A stretch of 64,000 nt of DNA, taken from positions 33,817,360-33,881,359 of the forward strand of contig OX465583.1 in assembly GCA_950022655.1 (NCBI GenBank). Direction: 5' to 3'. The notes beneath the pieces were generated by a model, which worked only from the letters and a program-made list of their open reading frames with translations, was not told the DNA's origin and made no database searches. Below are positions 37,001 through 48,140 of the stretch, in pieces; position 1 is the stretch's first letter, and each line of letters starts with the position of its first letter. Position numbers and translations under genes: made by a program. This DNA comes from Alentia gelatinosa (taxonomy: Eukaryota > Annelida > Polychaeta > Phyllodocida > Polynoidae).

Positions 37001-37840
37001 GCTCACACCACAGGAATACTCTCGATGCGAGTTTCACATCGAGGCTAGATTTACACCTGTGAATACCCAGGTGTGCCTTTAATCCATTACACTGGATCTC
37101 TGACGCCTCAACAGTTTACAGCCATATGGATCACTAATCAGTTAGACCATGTGATGGATCGAGTAGGCCATAAAAATGGTACTTTTTATCAGGCTAATGT
37201 ATTTGCTTCTACATCCCAAATATCGGTGCCTTTGTTCAAGCTAATACCTTCATAGTAGATGGTTAAATGTTACCTGGTTTTTCAAATTCAAATGGGGATA
37301 TTCCCACTTAGCCAATGTACTACTTCCGGTTAATGTTTTGTACAGTAAACTTAACACTGGAAATGTGAAAAATGATACAAATAATGATAAAACACTCTGT
37401 ACACTTCACGTCCTACCTTCAAGTATTTGTGGGACAAAATGAAAGTCCCTTAACAGAAACAGTTAAAATAGTATGATTTCGTATATTGGGAACTGGGCTT
37501 CAGCATCGGGCACTAGGACATGCATTAGAGTGTAGATATGTTTCCCCATATTTGAAAAAGTCTCGTTAGTGGGATTAATAATGTGGTGCAGGATTTTACT
37601 ATTAAGGGCCTTTAGCATTCGTCCTCCTCCCATTAGAGTACAACCAGGCTAGAGGAAGGAATTCTTTCCTGTAGTGTAATACTTCAATTCAAATGAATTG
37701 AAATTCATCGGTGTTGGAATGTGTATCGTTTATCTCGGCACAGTACGTCTTTATTAACAGGACACCGTGAAGGAATTGGAGTACATTTGCCATTTAAGTC
37801 TCCTATTCAAGAGTAACACTGCACGAAAACCACTATTTTA
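34091..37840. other. Non-coding DNA, no gene recognised
   Basis: AT-rich and largely unique. A 191-aa minus-strand ORF (36261-36836) is the longest frame here but has no recognisable domain and an unusual composition (many Cys, Tyr, Trp and Ser). A 20-bp palindrome TTCAATTCA-AA-TGAATTGAA lies at 37683-37702. Confidence 0.45.
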
Positions 37841-37845
37841 AATAT

Positions 37846-38060
37846 GTATACGAAACGCGTCTAACAGTAGGATTTTGCGTCTAGAAGTTCGACCTATTAG
37901 ACGTCTCGTAGACGCCTTATCTAGTGGTGTATATACATGTCCATGGTGCGGTCTTATATACGTCATATATACGCCTGATTCCATTGTATATACACCAATC
38001 TCAAAAAGTTCCATTCTCTGCCACTTGGGGACACTACTGGTAGCATATTTCATTTGCCAT
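37846..38060. repeat. CG-containing repeat, left copy (GTCTCGTAGACGCC / ATATACGCCTG)
   Basis: This segment carries GTCTCGTAGACGCC, GGTGTATATACATG and TCATATATACGCCTG. The same phrases recur at 38636-38840 on the other side of a G-rich island. CpG-containing words such as ACGCC and TAGACG are dense compared with the AT-rich surroundings. The pair may be remnants of one duplicated element or the flanks of an insertion. Confidence 0.5.
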
Positions 38061-38298
38061 TAACCATCCAAGTCTGTATTATATGAAAATTGCAATCTTA
38101 TATTGCCAATTTATTTTATAAAAACCTAATTAAGTATAAATTGATTAATTGCACACAGCAAACCTTGCATTATGGTTTTTTTAATTGTTTTTCTAATTGA
38201 TCTTACTTTCAAACACCATTTCAATGTGTGGACAGTGAGGCTTACTATATAATGACCCTCTTCAGACTTGAGGTTGAATCCTGAAATCATCTTACCTC

Positions 38299-38338
38299 CA
38301 GGTGTGAACGCGGCCGCACAGGTGTGAATGCGGCCGCA
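38299..38338 (+). repeat. Two tandem 20-bp units with NotI-like GCGGCCGC
   Basis: CAGGTGTGAACGCGGCCGCA is followed directly by CAGGTGTGAATGCGGCCGCA, two units differing by one base. The first half, AGGTGTGA, is a perfect T-box half site (known consensus AGGTGTGA), here in direct tandem. Confidence 0.8.
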
Positions 38339-38369
38339 CATGTCTACCCGGCCACCCCCCAACACCATA

Positions 38370-38610
38370 ACACCTCGCTGCGGGCAGCGGGGGGTGATGG
38401 GGGGTGGGGGAGGGTTTCCCACTGAGTCAACCTGTACAAACGCGGCTCGCGGCGGGCGGTGGCCGGCGGGCAGCGGGGGGCTTCTCACTGAGGCTGACTG
38501 GGGGTGGCGTGGGGTGGTGGGGGGGCAGTAGAGGGTGGGATTGGGAGGTCGCGGGTGGCGGGTCAGTGTTGGTGTATCCTCTACCAACACCCACAGGCCC
38601 GGGCAGGCCG
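38370..38610 (+). repeat. G-rich island with quadruplex potential
   Basis: Many G runs on the plus strand (GCGGGGGGTGATGGGGGGTG, GGGGGAGGG, TGGGGTGGTGGGGGGGCAG). The block GGGCAGCGGGGGG...CACTGAG...CTG occurs twice about 90 bp apart, so part of the island arose by local duplication. Several ORFs on both strands are composition artefacts. It is flanked by the CG-containing repeats at 37846 and 38636. Confidence 0.65.
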
Positions 38611-38635
38611 TAGGTCGCAATTTATTATTTTTTTT

Positions 38636-38840
38636 GTATCATATATACGCCTGGCGTATATATATTGCGCAGAGTATATTTTATCTTAAATACGCCAGGC
38701 GTGAAAGACAGCCAAGTCGCGCGAGTCTACATATGGAAACTGTCTCGTAGACGCCCGAAACGTAGACGCGTATAAGAGGTGTATACAAGTATAAACAAGC
38801 CACGATACAGCCGATACGTGCGTTATCGCGATGGCGTATA
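38636..38840. repeat. CG-containing repeat, right copy
   Basis: It contains TCATATATACGCCTG, the palindrome TATACGCCTGGCGTATA, a second inverted TACGCCAGGCGT, and CTGTCTCGTAGACGCC followed by GAGGTGTATACAAG. These match the left copy at 37846-38060. The TACGCC palindromes may be binding sites or decayed inverted termini. Confidence 0.5.
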
Positions 38841-39540
38841 TTTATGTAAAATAATTCTTTTCGTGCAGTGTAACTGATTCCCAAAGGCAACACCAGGCTG
38901 CAGTTTCTATGCACAGGAAACAAAGAGCCAAATACCCTATTGCTAGAAATTTCCCGTAGGACATGCTTTTTGGTGACAAATTTTTAAATCGTTTGATAAA
39001 TTATTATCGCCGCCTCTTGATATTACAAGGATCATTTCTTTCAGTTTCCAGAATTCTAATTAAGCTAATGTTTGGTAAGAAATTCGGGGTAACCAGCTTC
39101 TCTTGAGCAGCTAAAAACCTGAACGTGGAACGTTCTGTGTTTCTGTTCTTTGGTTAGTGGGATAGCGCAATACCCAATGTTATAGAATCAAAAACTGGTG
39201 GCCTTTATATTGCGTTCGGATGTATCATACTTATTTCCGTCTTTAAGGGGAAGCGGGGTATATATCAACAGTAATGATGGGCTATATCCACTGTAATAGT
39301 GATGCTTTAGTAGACTGTCAACAGCTTCATGAGGTGATATCACGAATGCTTTGGCGAAGTATCTTCCGCTTTTAAGCTCAGTTCACCAACCATCCTCCTA
39401 CTGGACTGCATTCCCAGAGCACAGTGCACCCACCTTACATCCGTTCGCCTTAAACGCCACAGGTTGTTTGTTCTTTGTTGGCACTTGTTCCTGAAATGTG
39501 ACAGATTGTGGTCGATCTAGAAAGCCGTGTATTTTACCGA
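38841..39540. other. Non-coding DNA, no gene recognised
   Basis: Mixed-composition sequence with no exon, repeat or RNA gene that I can support. Confidence 0.4.
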
Positions 39541-39580
39541 CATTGTCCCGCAGTGTTTCCGATCAACAGCTTCCTCTTTC

Positions 39581-39950
39581 GCATGGCGCCATGCAAACAG
39601 TGGAGGCCCTTCTCGCCACTTCCATCTTGTACCGGAAAAAAAAACTAAGACGGATTGATTACAGTCACGCAGTCATGCAATCTTACCATTAACCCACCGT
39701 CTTTGATGTCGTGCGCGCTGATTGGCTGCTTCCCGGACACGTGACCCGGAAATGACGTCAGCAGTGGAGTGGACGAGCCACCAGAGGGCGACAGCGGGTG
39801 GCGTTGGTTGCAGCGGAAGCTCCCAAGAGGGAAAGGTGGGCGGTGTAATTAAGCAGCGCCCCCAAGCGTCTGGGGCATCAGCGGAGACGGGAATAGGGCT
39901 AGCAGGGCACAAGATGGAAGGAGAAGTAGCTAAACAATGGTCTCAAAAAT
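39581..39950. promoter_or_regulatory. Promoter-like island with CCAAT, E-box, ETS, CRE and CTCF-type motifs
   Basis: In about 370 bp lie, in order: the palindrome GCATGGCGCCATGC (39581-39594); an inverted CCAAT box CTGATTGGCTG (39718-39728); CACGTGAC; CCGGAAATGACGTCA, an ETS site fused to a full CRE; GCCACCAGAGGGCGACAG (39777-39794), an excellent match to the CTCF consensus; GGTGGGCGGTG; and AGCGCCCCCAAG, a second CTCF-like core on the other strand. This combination is typical of TATA-less housekeeping promoters or insulators in animals. The ORFs here lack splice or domain support, so a non-coding or bidirectional transcript start is as likely as a gene start. Confidence 0.5.
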
Positions 39951-42269
39951 AGAACGCCACTATCTAAAGCCCAGTGGCAAGAATCTTTAATTTTTTTATA
40001 TTCGTTTTGTGGTGCAATTATCATGTAGGTGCTATTCGTGGAATGCGAAATGTCCATTCAATTGATTGGTAAATATTACCGGAAAGTGGAGAAACAAAGT
40101 TTCAGATTGCGCAATTATTACCCTACTGAAAATGATGTGTGAAGATTTCCTCGTTTGGCTTCCTGGTTATGGAACCATCACTTATATGTGATGGAAAAAT
40201 GCTAGATTGTCATCAGAGGTTTACCTTCGGTTTAGCCATATTGCTTCACCAATGTCTTGGAAAATGCTAGAGTATAATAAATACTGATAAAATAGATGTT
40301 TCTGAACTTTCATGGAAAATATTACCGAGATCTCACGTTCAGTTTACCGAAATCATCCGGATCCTCTTCACAATTAGCCTGAAAATAGATTTTTTTTTGC
40401 CAAGATGTGTTTATTGACTGAAATCGTATTCGTCTCATGAGTAGAATCGATCTTCCGTGCAGAAAGCCCTTAATACTAAGATACAGATGTATGTTTCTCA
40501 ATGATGATGGAACATATCACATGGGGTTTACGTTTAGTTTAACCACGTAGCTTTCTGCTCGTCTGTCATAGTTACGACCAGCCTCTTCCCGCCTTTCCCC
40601 ATACAGCTTTGTTATATCACCCGCCTGCGGCGTGTGCCACTTAAAGCCCGGTCACAAATGATGTTGAAGTTCCCGTTAGTGGGCTGCCGTGCGGTGGCTT
40701 ATTCCCCGCGTTACACTGTGAGGGTGTTATAGTTAGTTCAGAGGCGTTGGGCTTCATATGCATGGAACACAATGTTGTACCATTAGAAAGATTACCAATA
40801 TATAAACCGGGTAATGCGATGTCAGTTTATTGCATTTGGGATGTCATATATGCATGGGGCAGTAAGTCATATCTTATATCCATGGGTGGCTACTGTAATT
40901 CTCTTGTCCTATAATGGCAAGCTTCGCTTTCTAGTTAGCTATCAACTTGCTGTTCTGCGCCATAGATTCTGATCAGGTGAGACACATGGAGTACACATTG
41001 GAATCACTACGGCAAGACATCTAGATTATCCAGTGGATCAGGCACAAACACAATTTGTGGCAAGCGATGGATATTCCTTAAAGCCTGAGGAGATCCTGGT
41101 TTCCGTAAGATGCAAGGAAATGATGAATTGTAGCTGCCCGTTAATATGCATATAAAGACTTGGTCTCCATTACTGCCATTACGTAGAGTTTATCATCCCC
41201 ATCCCATAGCGTATGCAATTAGAAACGCATTGAAAGGTGGGGACAATTAGTCCACGTTTGCTAGGTCGCCTGCATAAACTATAGGAATATCACCCTAAAT
41301 AATTTAGCTAACATCTTGATTGCCTGGAAGGTAACGTATTATACTGCAGGGCTTTTTTATATTCCTTAAGATAGAATATAGGGATAATTGCTCATTTGTA
41401 TCCCATCGATGACTGTTTGGGGTGCAGGTATGCGTGTTCTACGTTTTCGTACCTGTTTACGTCTATGTTCTGTGACACTTCTAATGAAAATCACACCGTA
41501 TTGTGAGCTGTCCGTCCAGAAAAAGTGGTTTCGCTGTCCATTTGACATAGCCTTGCCGTTCTTGCAAGTGAGGGTATAATGTGTAGTCTACATTCTTGTG
41601 GACCACTCATTGAAAGGACTGGGGCCTATTTTGTAATAGTTGACATGCAAGTCTCAACCCGATGACTGGGAAATGTTAAGGCCACAGTGAAGGTCATATT
41701 GCTCGCCCGATATTTATCCTCTGCCAATAGTATCTCAGAGAGTCAGTTACCTTGGTATTACACGCTATGTAAACAGTGGCTATTCCTCGTTCCGAAATAC
41801 ACAATTTCGGTAAGTACATTTCATGTATTAACGGCCAACATGATTCTTTTTCTTAGTAAATGTTTCGAAATTTTCATTTGAGACATTACACTAATCATAT
41901 TCTACCATTTGGTAGATCATTTTCTTTAGCACATAGATAAATTGACAAAACAATTCATACCTGGCCTATTGATAATGATACATCTCCTCAGTAAAACACA
42001 ATTCAAATTCACGTTGAGTGCCTTGGAGATAATTTTAGGAAACATGACGTTTGAACAACAATTTAAGGTGGTTAAGCATGTTTTACCCTCAGATTCTTTT
42101 CAAACCTCGTTTTTTACTGTCATTAAAGTACAATTACATTTTACTCGAAATGACAAATTACCACATGCGTCAGCAATGACAACGATGCTTGTCCAAAACA
42201 AACAAATAACAAAAAAGCACCAAAAGGGTACTTAAAAACAATTGCCAGTGGTAGTGATTTATCCCTGTT
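39951..42269. other. Non-coding DNA, no gene recognised
   Basis: AT-rich sequence with chance ORFs only (for example 41687-41881 and 41942-42235). No repeats were obvious by eye. Confidence 0.4.
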
Positions 42270-43160
42270 CTGCAGGTTGTGCTGTCTCGGTATGCTGCCA
42301 AATCTGCTGTCTCTGTGCTGTCAGGGAAATGCCAGGCGACCAGGGAGCAGCTCTCTAGCTGCTCATTACAAGCTGGGCATGTCAGAGGAGCAGTTCACGG
42401 CAACAGCCTAACGACCCCTCCCCACGGCCCCACCCCGCCCGCTCATTAATGACCATGCCCTTTAGAGAAGCTCCCGTAATAAGACAGAACTGCTCATGGC
42501 CTGGTCCTAATTAGATGTCTTGGCAGAGGAGGACAGAAAGGGACTGACATAGGGAGCATAGCGCCCTGATCTGTATCCAAGACAACGCTGAAATAAACAT
42601 GGGCGAGTGCGTCTAAATGTGGTTGCGTGAGCCGATTGATTGTTCCTTATTTTAGATATGATTCTCCTGTGGCAGGAACCCATTTCACCTACTATAAATA
42701 AACTATGGTTTAATGTGGAAGCCAGTAGAGACTGTGATTTATATCTGTAAATGATGTCTTGTTTGAAGTGTTTGGCGGTATATATATAGAGAATTGAGAC
42801 CGCGGAAAGAGGTCAGAAACAGCTGGCGGCGACGCGGGCAGTGGAACCACATTGTGTTTTCAGCCTCACCTCACTGCTCAGCCTGTCTATGTTAGATATA
42901 TTGGCCCTGCGCAGAGAGCACACAGCGCTGTTTTTATCGATCATCAGACCAGAGACCCACTTCTCAATGCCGGCCGCCGCACCTACAAACAGCAGGGACT
43001 TTTACAGACCGTCATACCCAGGCTGCTGCCGCTCGGGGTGGTGGTGAAAGCAGAGGCCTCACTTTAACGAATGAGGGAAGACACTAATGGGGATCAAGAG
43101 GGCCATGGGGGGATTTCCCAGGCCAGGAGCGCCTGATGGAGAGTGAAGAAGTAACGGTAA
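42270..43160. promoter_or_regulatory. Candidate regulatory island with GAGCAGCTC pair
   Basis: A GC-richer block. It holds GAGCAGCTC at 42345-42353 and the near-match TAGCTGCTC 11 bp later, TAATTAGA and CTCATTAATGAC homeodomain-type words, and a second patch at 42800-43070 with two overlapping open frames but no domain or splice support. Composition and motif density resemble a conserved non-coding enhancer. Conservation cannot be checked from one sequence. Confidence 0.3.
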
Positions 43161-44480
43161 ACAGTAGGGAAAAAATCAGGAGGCAGGACCGAGATCGCTC
43201 AGATTTCCTTCTTACTTGCCCCATGCAGCAGTCAAGTAGGACATAATAGGAGGATAGGGAAGGAAAACAGCAAGAACCGGACTAAATAACATTCAGTTAA
43301 TCCCCAAATGGGATGGAGAATTATAAGGAATTTGTTTTGTTCGCCTATTATCGTTAGCGCTATACAACCGGAAAGTTGCTCTATATGTGGATTGGGAATT
43401 TGAATTGATCTCTACTTGCTCTCTGTGGTGTGTTTGAGGCACTGCCACAAGCCACTGTCTGTAGAGGTGGTCTCTTTGATTTTATCTCTCCCATTCATCG
43501 CTATATTAAACGAGAAAATCATGCAGAAGGGATTTGTCATTCTGATTGGCTCCATCTAGCGTCGGCAAAGGCTGCCTTTCCATTCTAACTGTAATGCTGG
43601 AAATGAGCGCGAAATGAAAAGGGGATACGGTGTTCGGGTGGTTAAATCTTAGGTGGTGCACCAGGTCAGGGGTTAATTAAATGGGTTGGTTTATGGTGCT
43701 TGCATGGAGGAGAAGGTCAAATAGGTTGGGAAACTAAGTAGGGATTTATTCTATGCTTAACTCCTTAACTCCATAACGTATGACAAAGAGGCAAGACCAC
43801 CTGCAGTAGTAATTAGTATTTCTCTAGCCTGGCATACCTAGGATTACTTTGTTCGAGATGATTTATGAGTCTAAACATAATAGCATCAGTATTAATCAGA
43901 CAAAGAAATTATCCTCTGATCTATCGATTTAAGCTGCAGTCTACTGTAAACCTTCTTAAGTCTAAGAATCAAGAATTGATGAAGGAATTTTTAACACAGG
44001 GGAAATCACCAGTGGTAGTGTATGGAAGTAGTATATAACAGGGTCCGATTTCTGAAATTAGTCTTTAAGAAGCCATGACGATCGCAGCCATATCCCTTCA
44101 CCAAACCCCTTTCGTTGCTGAACGTGAGTGTCATCTTTCTCGAATCCCAACTTGATCAATGAATATTCAATGGGCTGCAAGGTGCTTTACCATTCAGAGC
44201 AGATGTTTGAATTAACAGTTGAATAGCATCTGTAAGCGAGGAAAATAGGCAGCTAAACTAATGGACTTTTTCAGATATCCTCATGGGATGGTATTACTTT
44301 GTTACAGATGGAAGTGTATATCGATGTTTTAAATGAGTATGAGAAGGTGCTTTTCTAATGAATGAATATGCATATTATGCAAGCTTCCCATGCTATTCTG
44401 CATTTATGCAAAAGTTAACTCATAAGTCATTCAGAGATGTCAGCTTTCCACTTTTCCATGTAAGTCCATGCTATCATTTT
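43161..44480. other. Non-coding DNA, no gene recognised
   Basis: Mixed sequence without supported features. There is a weak run of repeated ATGCATAT and TTATGCA words near 44360-44410. Confidence 0.4.
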
Positions 44481-44499
44481 CAGTATATTCAATTCCGTT

Positions 44500-44635
44500 T
44501 CCCTCTGCAAAACAAAGATTATATTGATTGAGACTTATTCATGCTAACAATACAGTGGTTTGGACCTCCTCACTGACCATGAGTCCGACACCAACATGTT
44601 TACTCGTATTTGCTGAGGCGGCCGGGGATGCCAGT
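44500..44635 (-). mobile_element. Dispersed repeat copy 2 (probable tRNA-related SINE)
   Basis: It shares CTGCAAAACAAAGATTATAT, TTCATGCTAACAATACAGTGG, TTTGGACCTCCTCACTGACC and GACACCAACATGTTTACTCG with copies at 3355, 44660 and 49615. Read on the minus strand, the family has a GGTTCAAAC B-box-like core. Confidence 0.55.
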
Positions 44636-44659
44636 TATCCACTTTTCCTTTGAAATCTT

Positions 44660-44835
44660 TGTTTTCATTTCAAATTAATAAAATAATTGTTCTTGTATAA
44701 ACAAGGATAGTATAAACTAAGACCGATGTACGCTAATAAAACGGTGATTTGAACCTATACCCACACACCGTCAGCCCTATTTCATGGCCAACACCATTGT
44801 GTTTTCCATGTTTTCTCTTGGTGGTTGATTGGATT
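44660..44835 (-). mobile_element. Dispersed repeat copy 3 (probable tRNA-related SINE)
   Basis: Contains GCTAATAAAACGGTGATTTG then AACCTATACCCACACACCGT, CATGGCCAACACCATTGTGT and CCATGTTTTCTCTTGG. The reverse complement has AGGTTCAAATCACC, a good B-box-like core. It sits about 25 bp from copy 2 in the same orientation. Confidence 0.6.
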
Positions 44836-46415
44836 CGCAGTGACCGATGGTATGTGTGCGGAATGGTTTCTGGAAGATTTACTGGGATAACATCCGGTTA
44901 CTCTGAGTCATTATTCCGCCCATATATATACTGAAGAGTCGATTGATTTTGATTTATATGAACGTTATGAAGGTATTTCAGATTAATCTAACTCTTCTTA
45001 TTGACCTGAATCATTCACTTAGATGGCTGGGAATCTATATTTATATATACATACGTGTCCTGCAAATGGGTCCTAATATAATTAATTTCTGATGCGCTCT
45101 TTCCTATGCCCCCTAATTCCGATAGATATCCGATAGCTCGATAAGACCTCGGTCACAGACTTTATAATCCAACTCATTAATCAGACAGTGGTGCGGAAAT
45201 CCTGTGATAGTGTAATGGGTTATAGGAAGCCATTATCCCCTCTGACATTTAATGTGAATACCTTGGGATGTGAAGACCATGGATATGCCCTCCGGCTAAT
45301 TGTACTGGTACAGAGGTCCCATCTCAGGTCGAGTAGGAATTACCTATACTTCATTTCGGTGTCTCGGTAATCTTGGCTTCCATTAATGCCTGGGGCAAAG
45401 ATAGGGGTACCCGGGAATTGGGTTTGAGACATGAGTATTTGAATAGCAACCCGGTTGCCTTTACGGCTCTTTTCCGGGAAAAGGTAGACATTTTGTGCCC
45501 TCTTTCTTGTGTCATATTGGAATGTTAATAGCTATACAAAGAAAATAGTAGAGAGCTCCAATAGTCATTTGGTATATAAACATAAATGAAAATGAATATT
45601 TATTCAAAGCATGGTGCTCCTACAATTGAATCTATGGTTCATTCGATAGCTAGTGAATATGACAACGAAATGAGTTGCTGACGAAAGTCAATGCAAACGA
45701 TACATTCTTTTAGTTTATGCTTAGCTTTAACGTAAGTGATAATATCGATTGATGTTTGCGTTTACATCATCTCCTGTACTCAAGACACGCTAAAAGTGCA
45801 TACCATATATTTTTATCACCAGGAGCACCTATAGCGCAAGGTATAAACGAGAGACGTTCTTGATGCGAGTACACCTATTTATAGTCACCTGGGCCGTGTA
45901 GGTGGGAGATGTGACCTTGGCAAGGAGCTTGTGTCTACTATGTCGACGTACTAATATGTACAGCAGTGAGAAGCTGGGAGCAGCTCCTCAAGGCAGGCAG
46001 ATTTAGGGGGACGTGTTGGCCGTGGTGGGGTTGAATCAGTACGTGTCACGTTGCCGCCGGGTCGTATTTTTTACGTGCTGGCGAAGTAAGGCGATCCTTC
46101 TCCTCATTGCTGACTGATGCCGTCCTATTGACAGCTCCACGGTTCGTGTGTCCTGCATACAATGCCTATAAAAAGAAAACACCTTGTCCTCCATTGTCCC
46201 CCAGCGGTGGCGAGCCTAGAACAAAGAGTTCATTGTGGGTTGGTAGCCATGCGCATTATGCGATGTCTGAGCAGTGGGCAGGGGGAGAGAGGCCTCCGTA
46301 AATGCCGATTTAGTATGACAAAGGCATGCATCACAATGTGGAGTTGCGAGGTTGAATTCATTTATACATATGTGCCTGCATTGCACTTATTCCATGAGTG
46401 GTCCATCTTCACATC
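44836..46415. other. Non-coding DNA with one GAGCAGCTC site
   Basis: No gene was recognised. The patch at 45890-46060 is GC-richer and includes GAGCAGCTC (45978-45986). A TATA-like CTATAAAAAG occurs at about 46169 without a supported transcript. Confidence 0.4.
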
Positions 46416-46418
46416 TTG

Positions 46419-46520
46419 GGGCGGGAGTTACCTCAGTGGTTAATTCACTTCTGGACTGATAATCAGACGGTTGCGGGAAGTAAAGGTACAAGGTTATAGA
46501 CCCTATTGAGGTATCCCAGA
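46419..46520 (+). mobile_element. tRNA-derived SINE head, plus strand
   Basis: GGCGGGAGTTACCTCAGTGG is followed by TTAATTCACTTCTGGACTGA and TAATCAGACGGTTGCGGGAA. This has the layout of a tRNA: D-arm-like CTCAGTGG, a CTGATAA anticodon-loop-like stretch that would read GAT, and a damaged T-arm where GGTTCGA would be expected. The acceptor stem does not close. It is a SINE head or tRNA pseudogene and not a functional tRNA. Confidence 0.6.
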
Positions 46521-47465
46521 ATTCCGTCTGTTTACAGGTCCCGTTGTGCGCTGGTTACCGACGTTGTATGGCTATAGACCCTTGAACCGTAATCCACAAT
46601 TATTGCAGTTTAACGGGTTTTTTAAATCTACAAATGGGAAATCCGATGTCAGAAATGGAAATTTCAGCTATTTCTACATATAAATCCGAAATTATTTTCA
46701 GGTTCTTCAAATATAAATGGGAAAACTGTGGTTCATGTGACCGTAGTATGCCCAGCCACTCGCGAGCGGAACTTGTGTTTTTCCTGGGCGATAACAGGGA
46801 GTCTAGTAACCTCTGGAGGGCGTGTGCGGCTTTGTGGGTGCAAGTCACAAAGCTGAACCTTGTTGCAGTCTGGAAAGGACCTATTATGGTTGATAGGACG
46901 TAGAATCAAACACACATCTTCGAAGAAAGCCATGTTTACTGAACAATACTACGTTTTATGCCACTTGTGTGGTTAGTTTTATGTAGTTTGTGTTCGTAGC
47001 ATCTTTATCTAGGCCTTACCAACTGTGGTTTGTAGAGACGTCGGAGCGTTAGCTTACGGTCTTGAAGGCATGTTATTTAATTAAATTTTAATTCTGTAGA
47101 GAGTGTAGAGAGTTTGAGAAAAACCTGTTCGTTCCCAAGGTGTAGTTTTTATGGCTCATGGTAGATGCTGCCAAGGTAATATCCGTGGACCCGCGTCCCC
47201 GGGCCTTTTTTGATTCTCCAGTGATCTCTTAATGATTGTTTCACCAGATAATTATATATCAAATAGCCTTTAAGAGGAGTATCTACAATAAAGTGTTTTG
47301 TATTAGAGAGGAAACGTGATTAAAGGGGCTTGTTCTAATAATATCACATATCATATATATAATAGAAGGAACAGAAATAACCTTCACTATGGAACCCAGC
47401 GTGAATATGTACTGCTTTGTCAATCCTATCAAATCTGTGGCCCGTGGGAATAAACAGGAATATTT
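46521..47465. other. Non-coding DNA, no gene recognised
   Basis: No splice-supported exon. Two overlapping antisense ORFs at 46600-46933 have no domain. Confidence 0.4.
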
Positions 47466-47467
47466 CA

Positions 47468-47468
47468 G

Positions 47469-47513
<45 letters not shown>
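47468..47513. repeat. (TA)n microsatellite
   Basis: An uninterrupted run of about 22 TA units. The antisense ORFs rich in Tyr and Ile across it are repeat artefacts. Confidence 0.95.
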
Positions 47514-47515
<2 letters not shown>

Positions 47516-47804
47516 GTATTATATGTAATAGCAGGTCGGATGATGTTGTACGACAAGAGTTTAAATAACCTGTATTTTTAGTTGAAATATGCGAAACGCG
47601 CCCTATCCCTTTGACTAGTAAACATTAGGCAAAACTGTGATCCTTTGTAACTTTGCCAAGATATTCACGGCATCCTATATAACATGAAATACATATTGTG
47701 TTTCCTTTTCCAATTAAAGACAAATGCGGTTAGGTATCGCAGTGCCTTCTATATCTATACTCAGATCTAGATTTTAAACAGGTGCTCCAATCTAATTTCA
47801 TGAA

Positions 47805-48140
47805 AGTATTGCAGTTTCCCATAGACACCAATACTTAAGCACTTAGCTTCTCCATATGGCCTTTCCATAGAAGTTAGCATGGTGACATAGTATTTTTTTA
47901 GCATTTCTCATTTGGATATATGTTCCCAACTATCAGAATCCAGAATTATTTCAAGATAGCAATAGAACATCAGTGTCATCTAGCCACGAAGTCAAAATAT
48001 TGCAGTTTCCCACAGACACCAATAGTTAAGCACTAATCTTTCCAGATGGCCTTCCCATAGAAGTTAGCATGGTGACATGCCGTTTTTGCATTTTCTATTT
48101 GCTGATATATGAAACTTATATTATTCAGAATTATTTGCAA
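47805..48140 (+). repeat. Direct tandem duplication, about 190-bp period, two copies
   Basis: TATTGCAGTTTCCCATAGAC (from 47807) recurs as TATTGCAGTTTCCCACAGAC (from 47998). Both continue through ACCAATA-TTAAGCACT, GATGGCC or TATGGCC, CCATAGAAGTTAGCATGGTG and CAGAATTATTT. The copies differ by scattered substitutions and small indels. No coding frame is preserved. Confidence 0.85.

Noticed and set aside
46419..46490. tRNA-Ile gene
   Set aside because: The anticodon-like loop is visible, but the T-arm and acceptor stem are damaged. It was called a SINE head or pseudogene.
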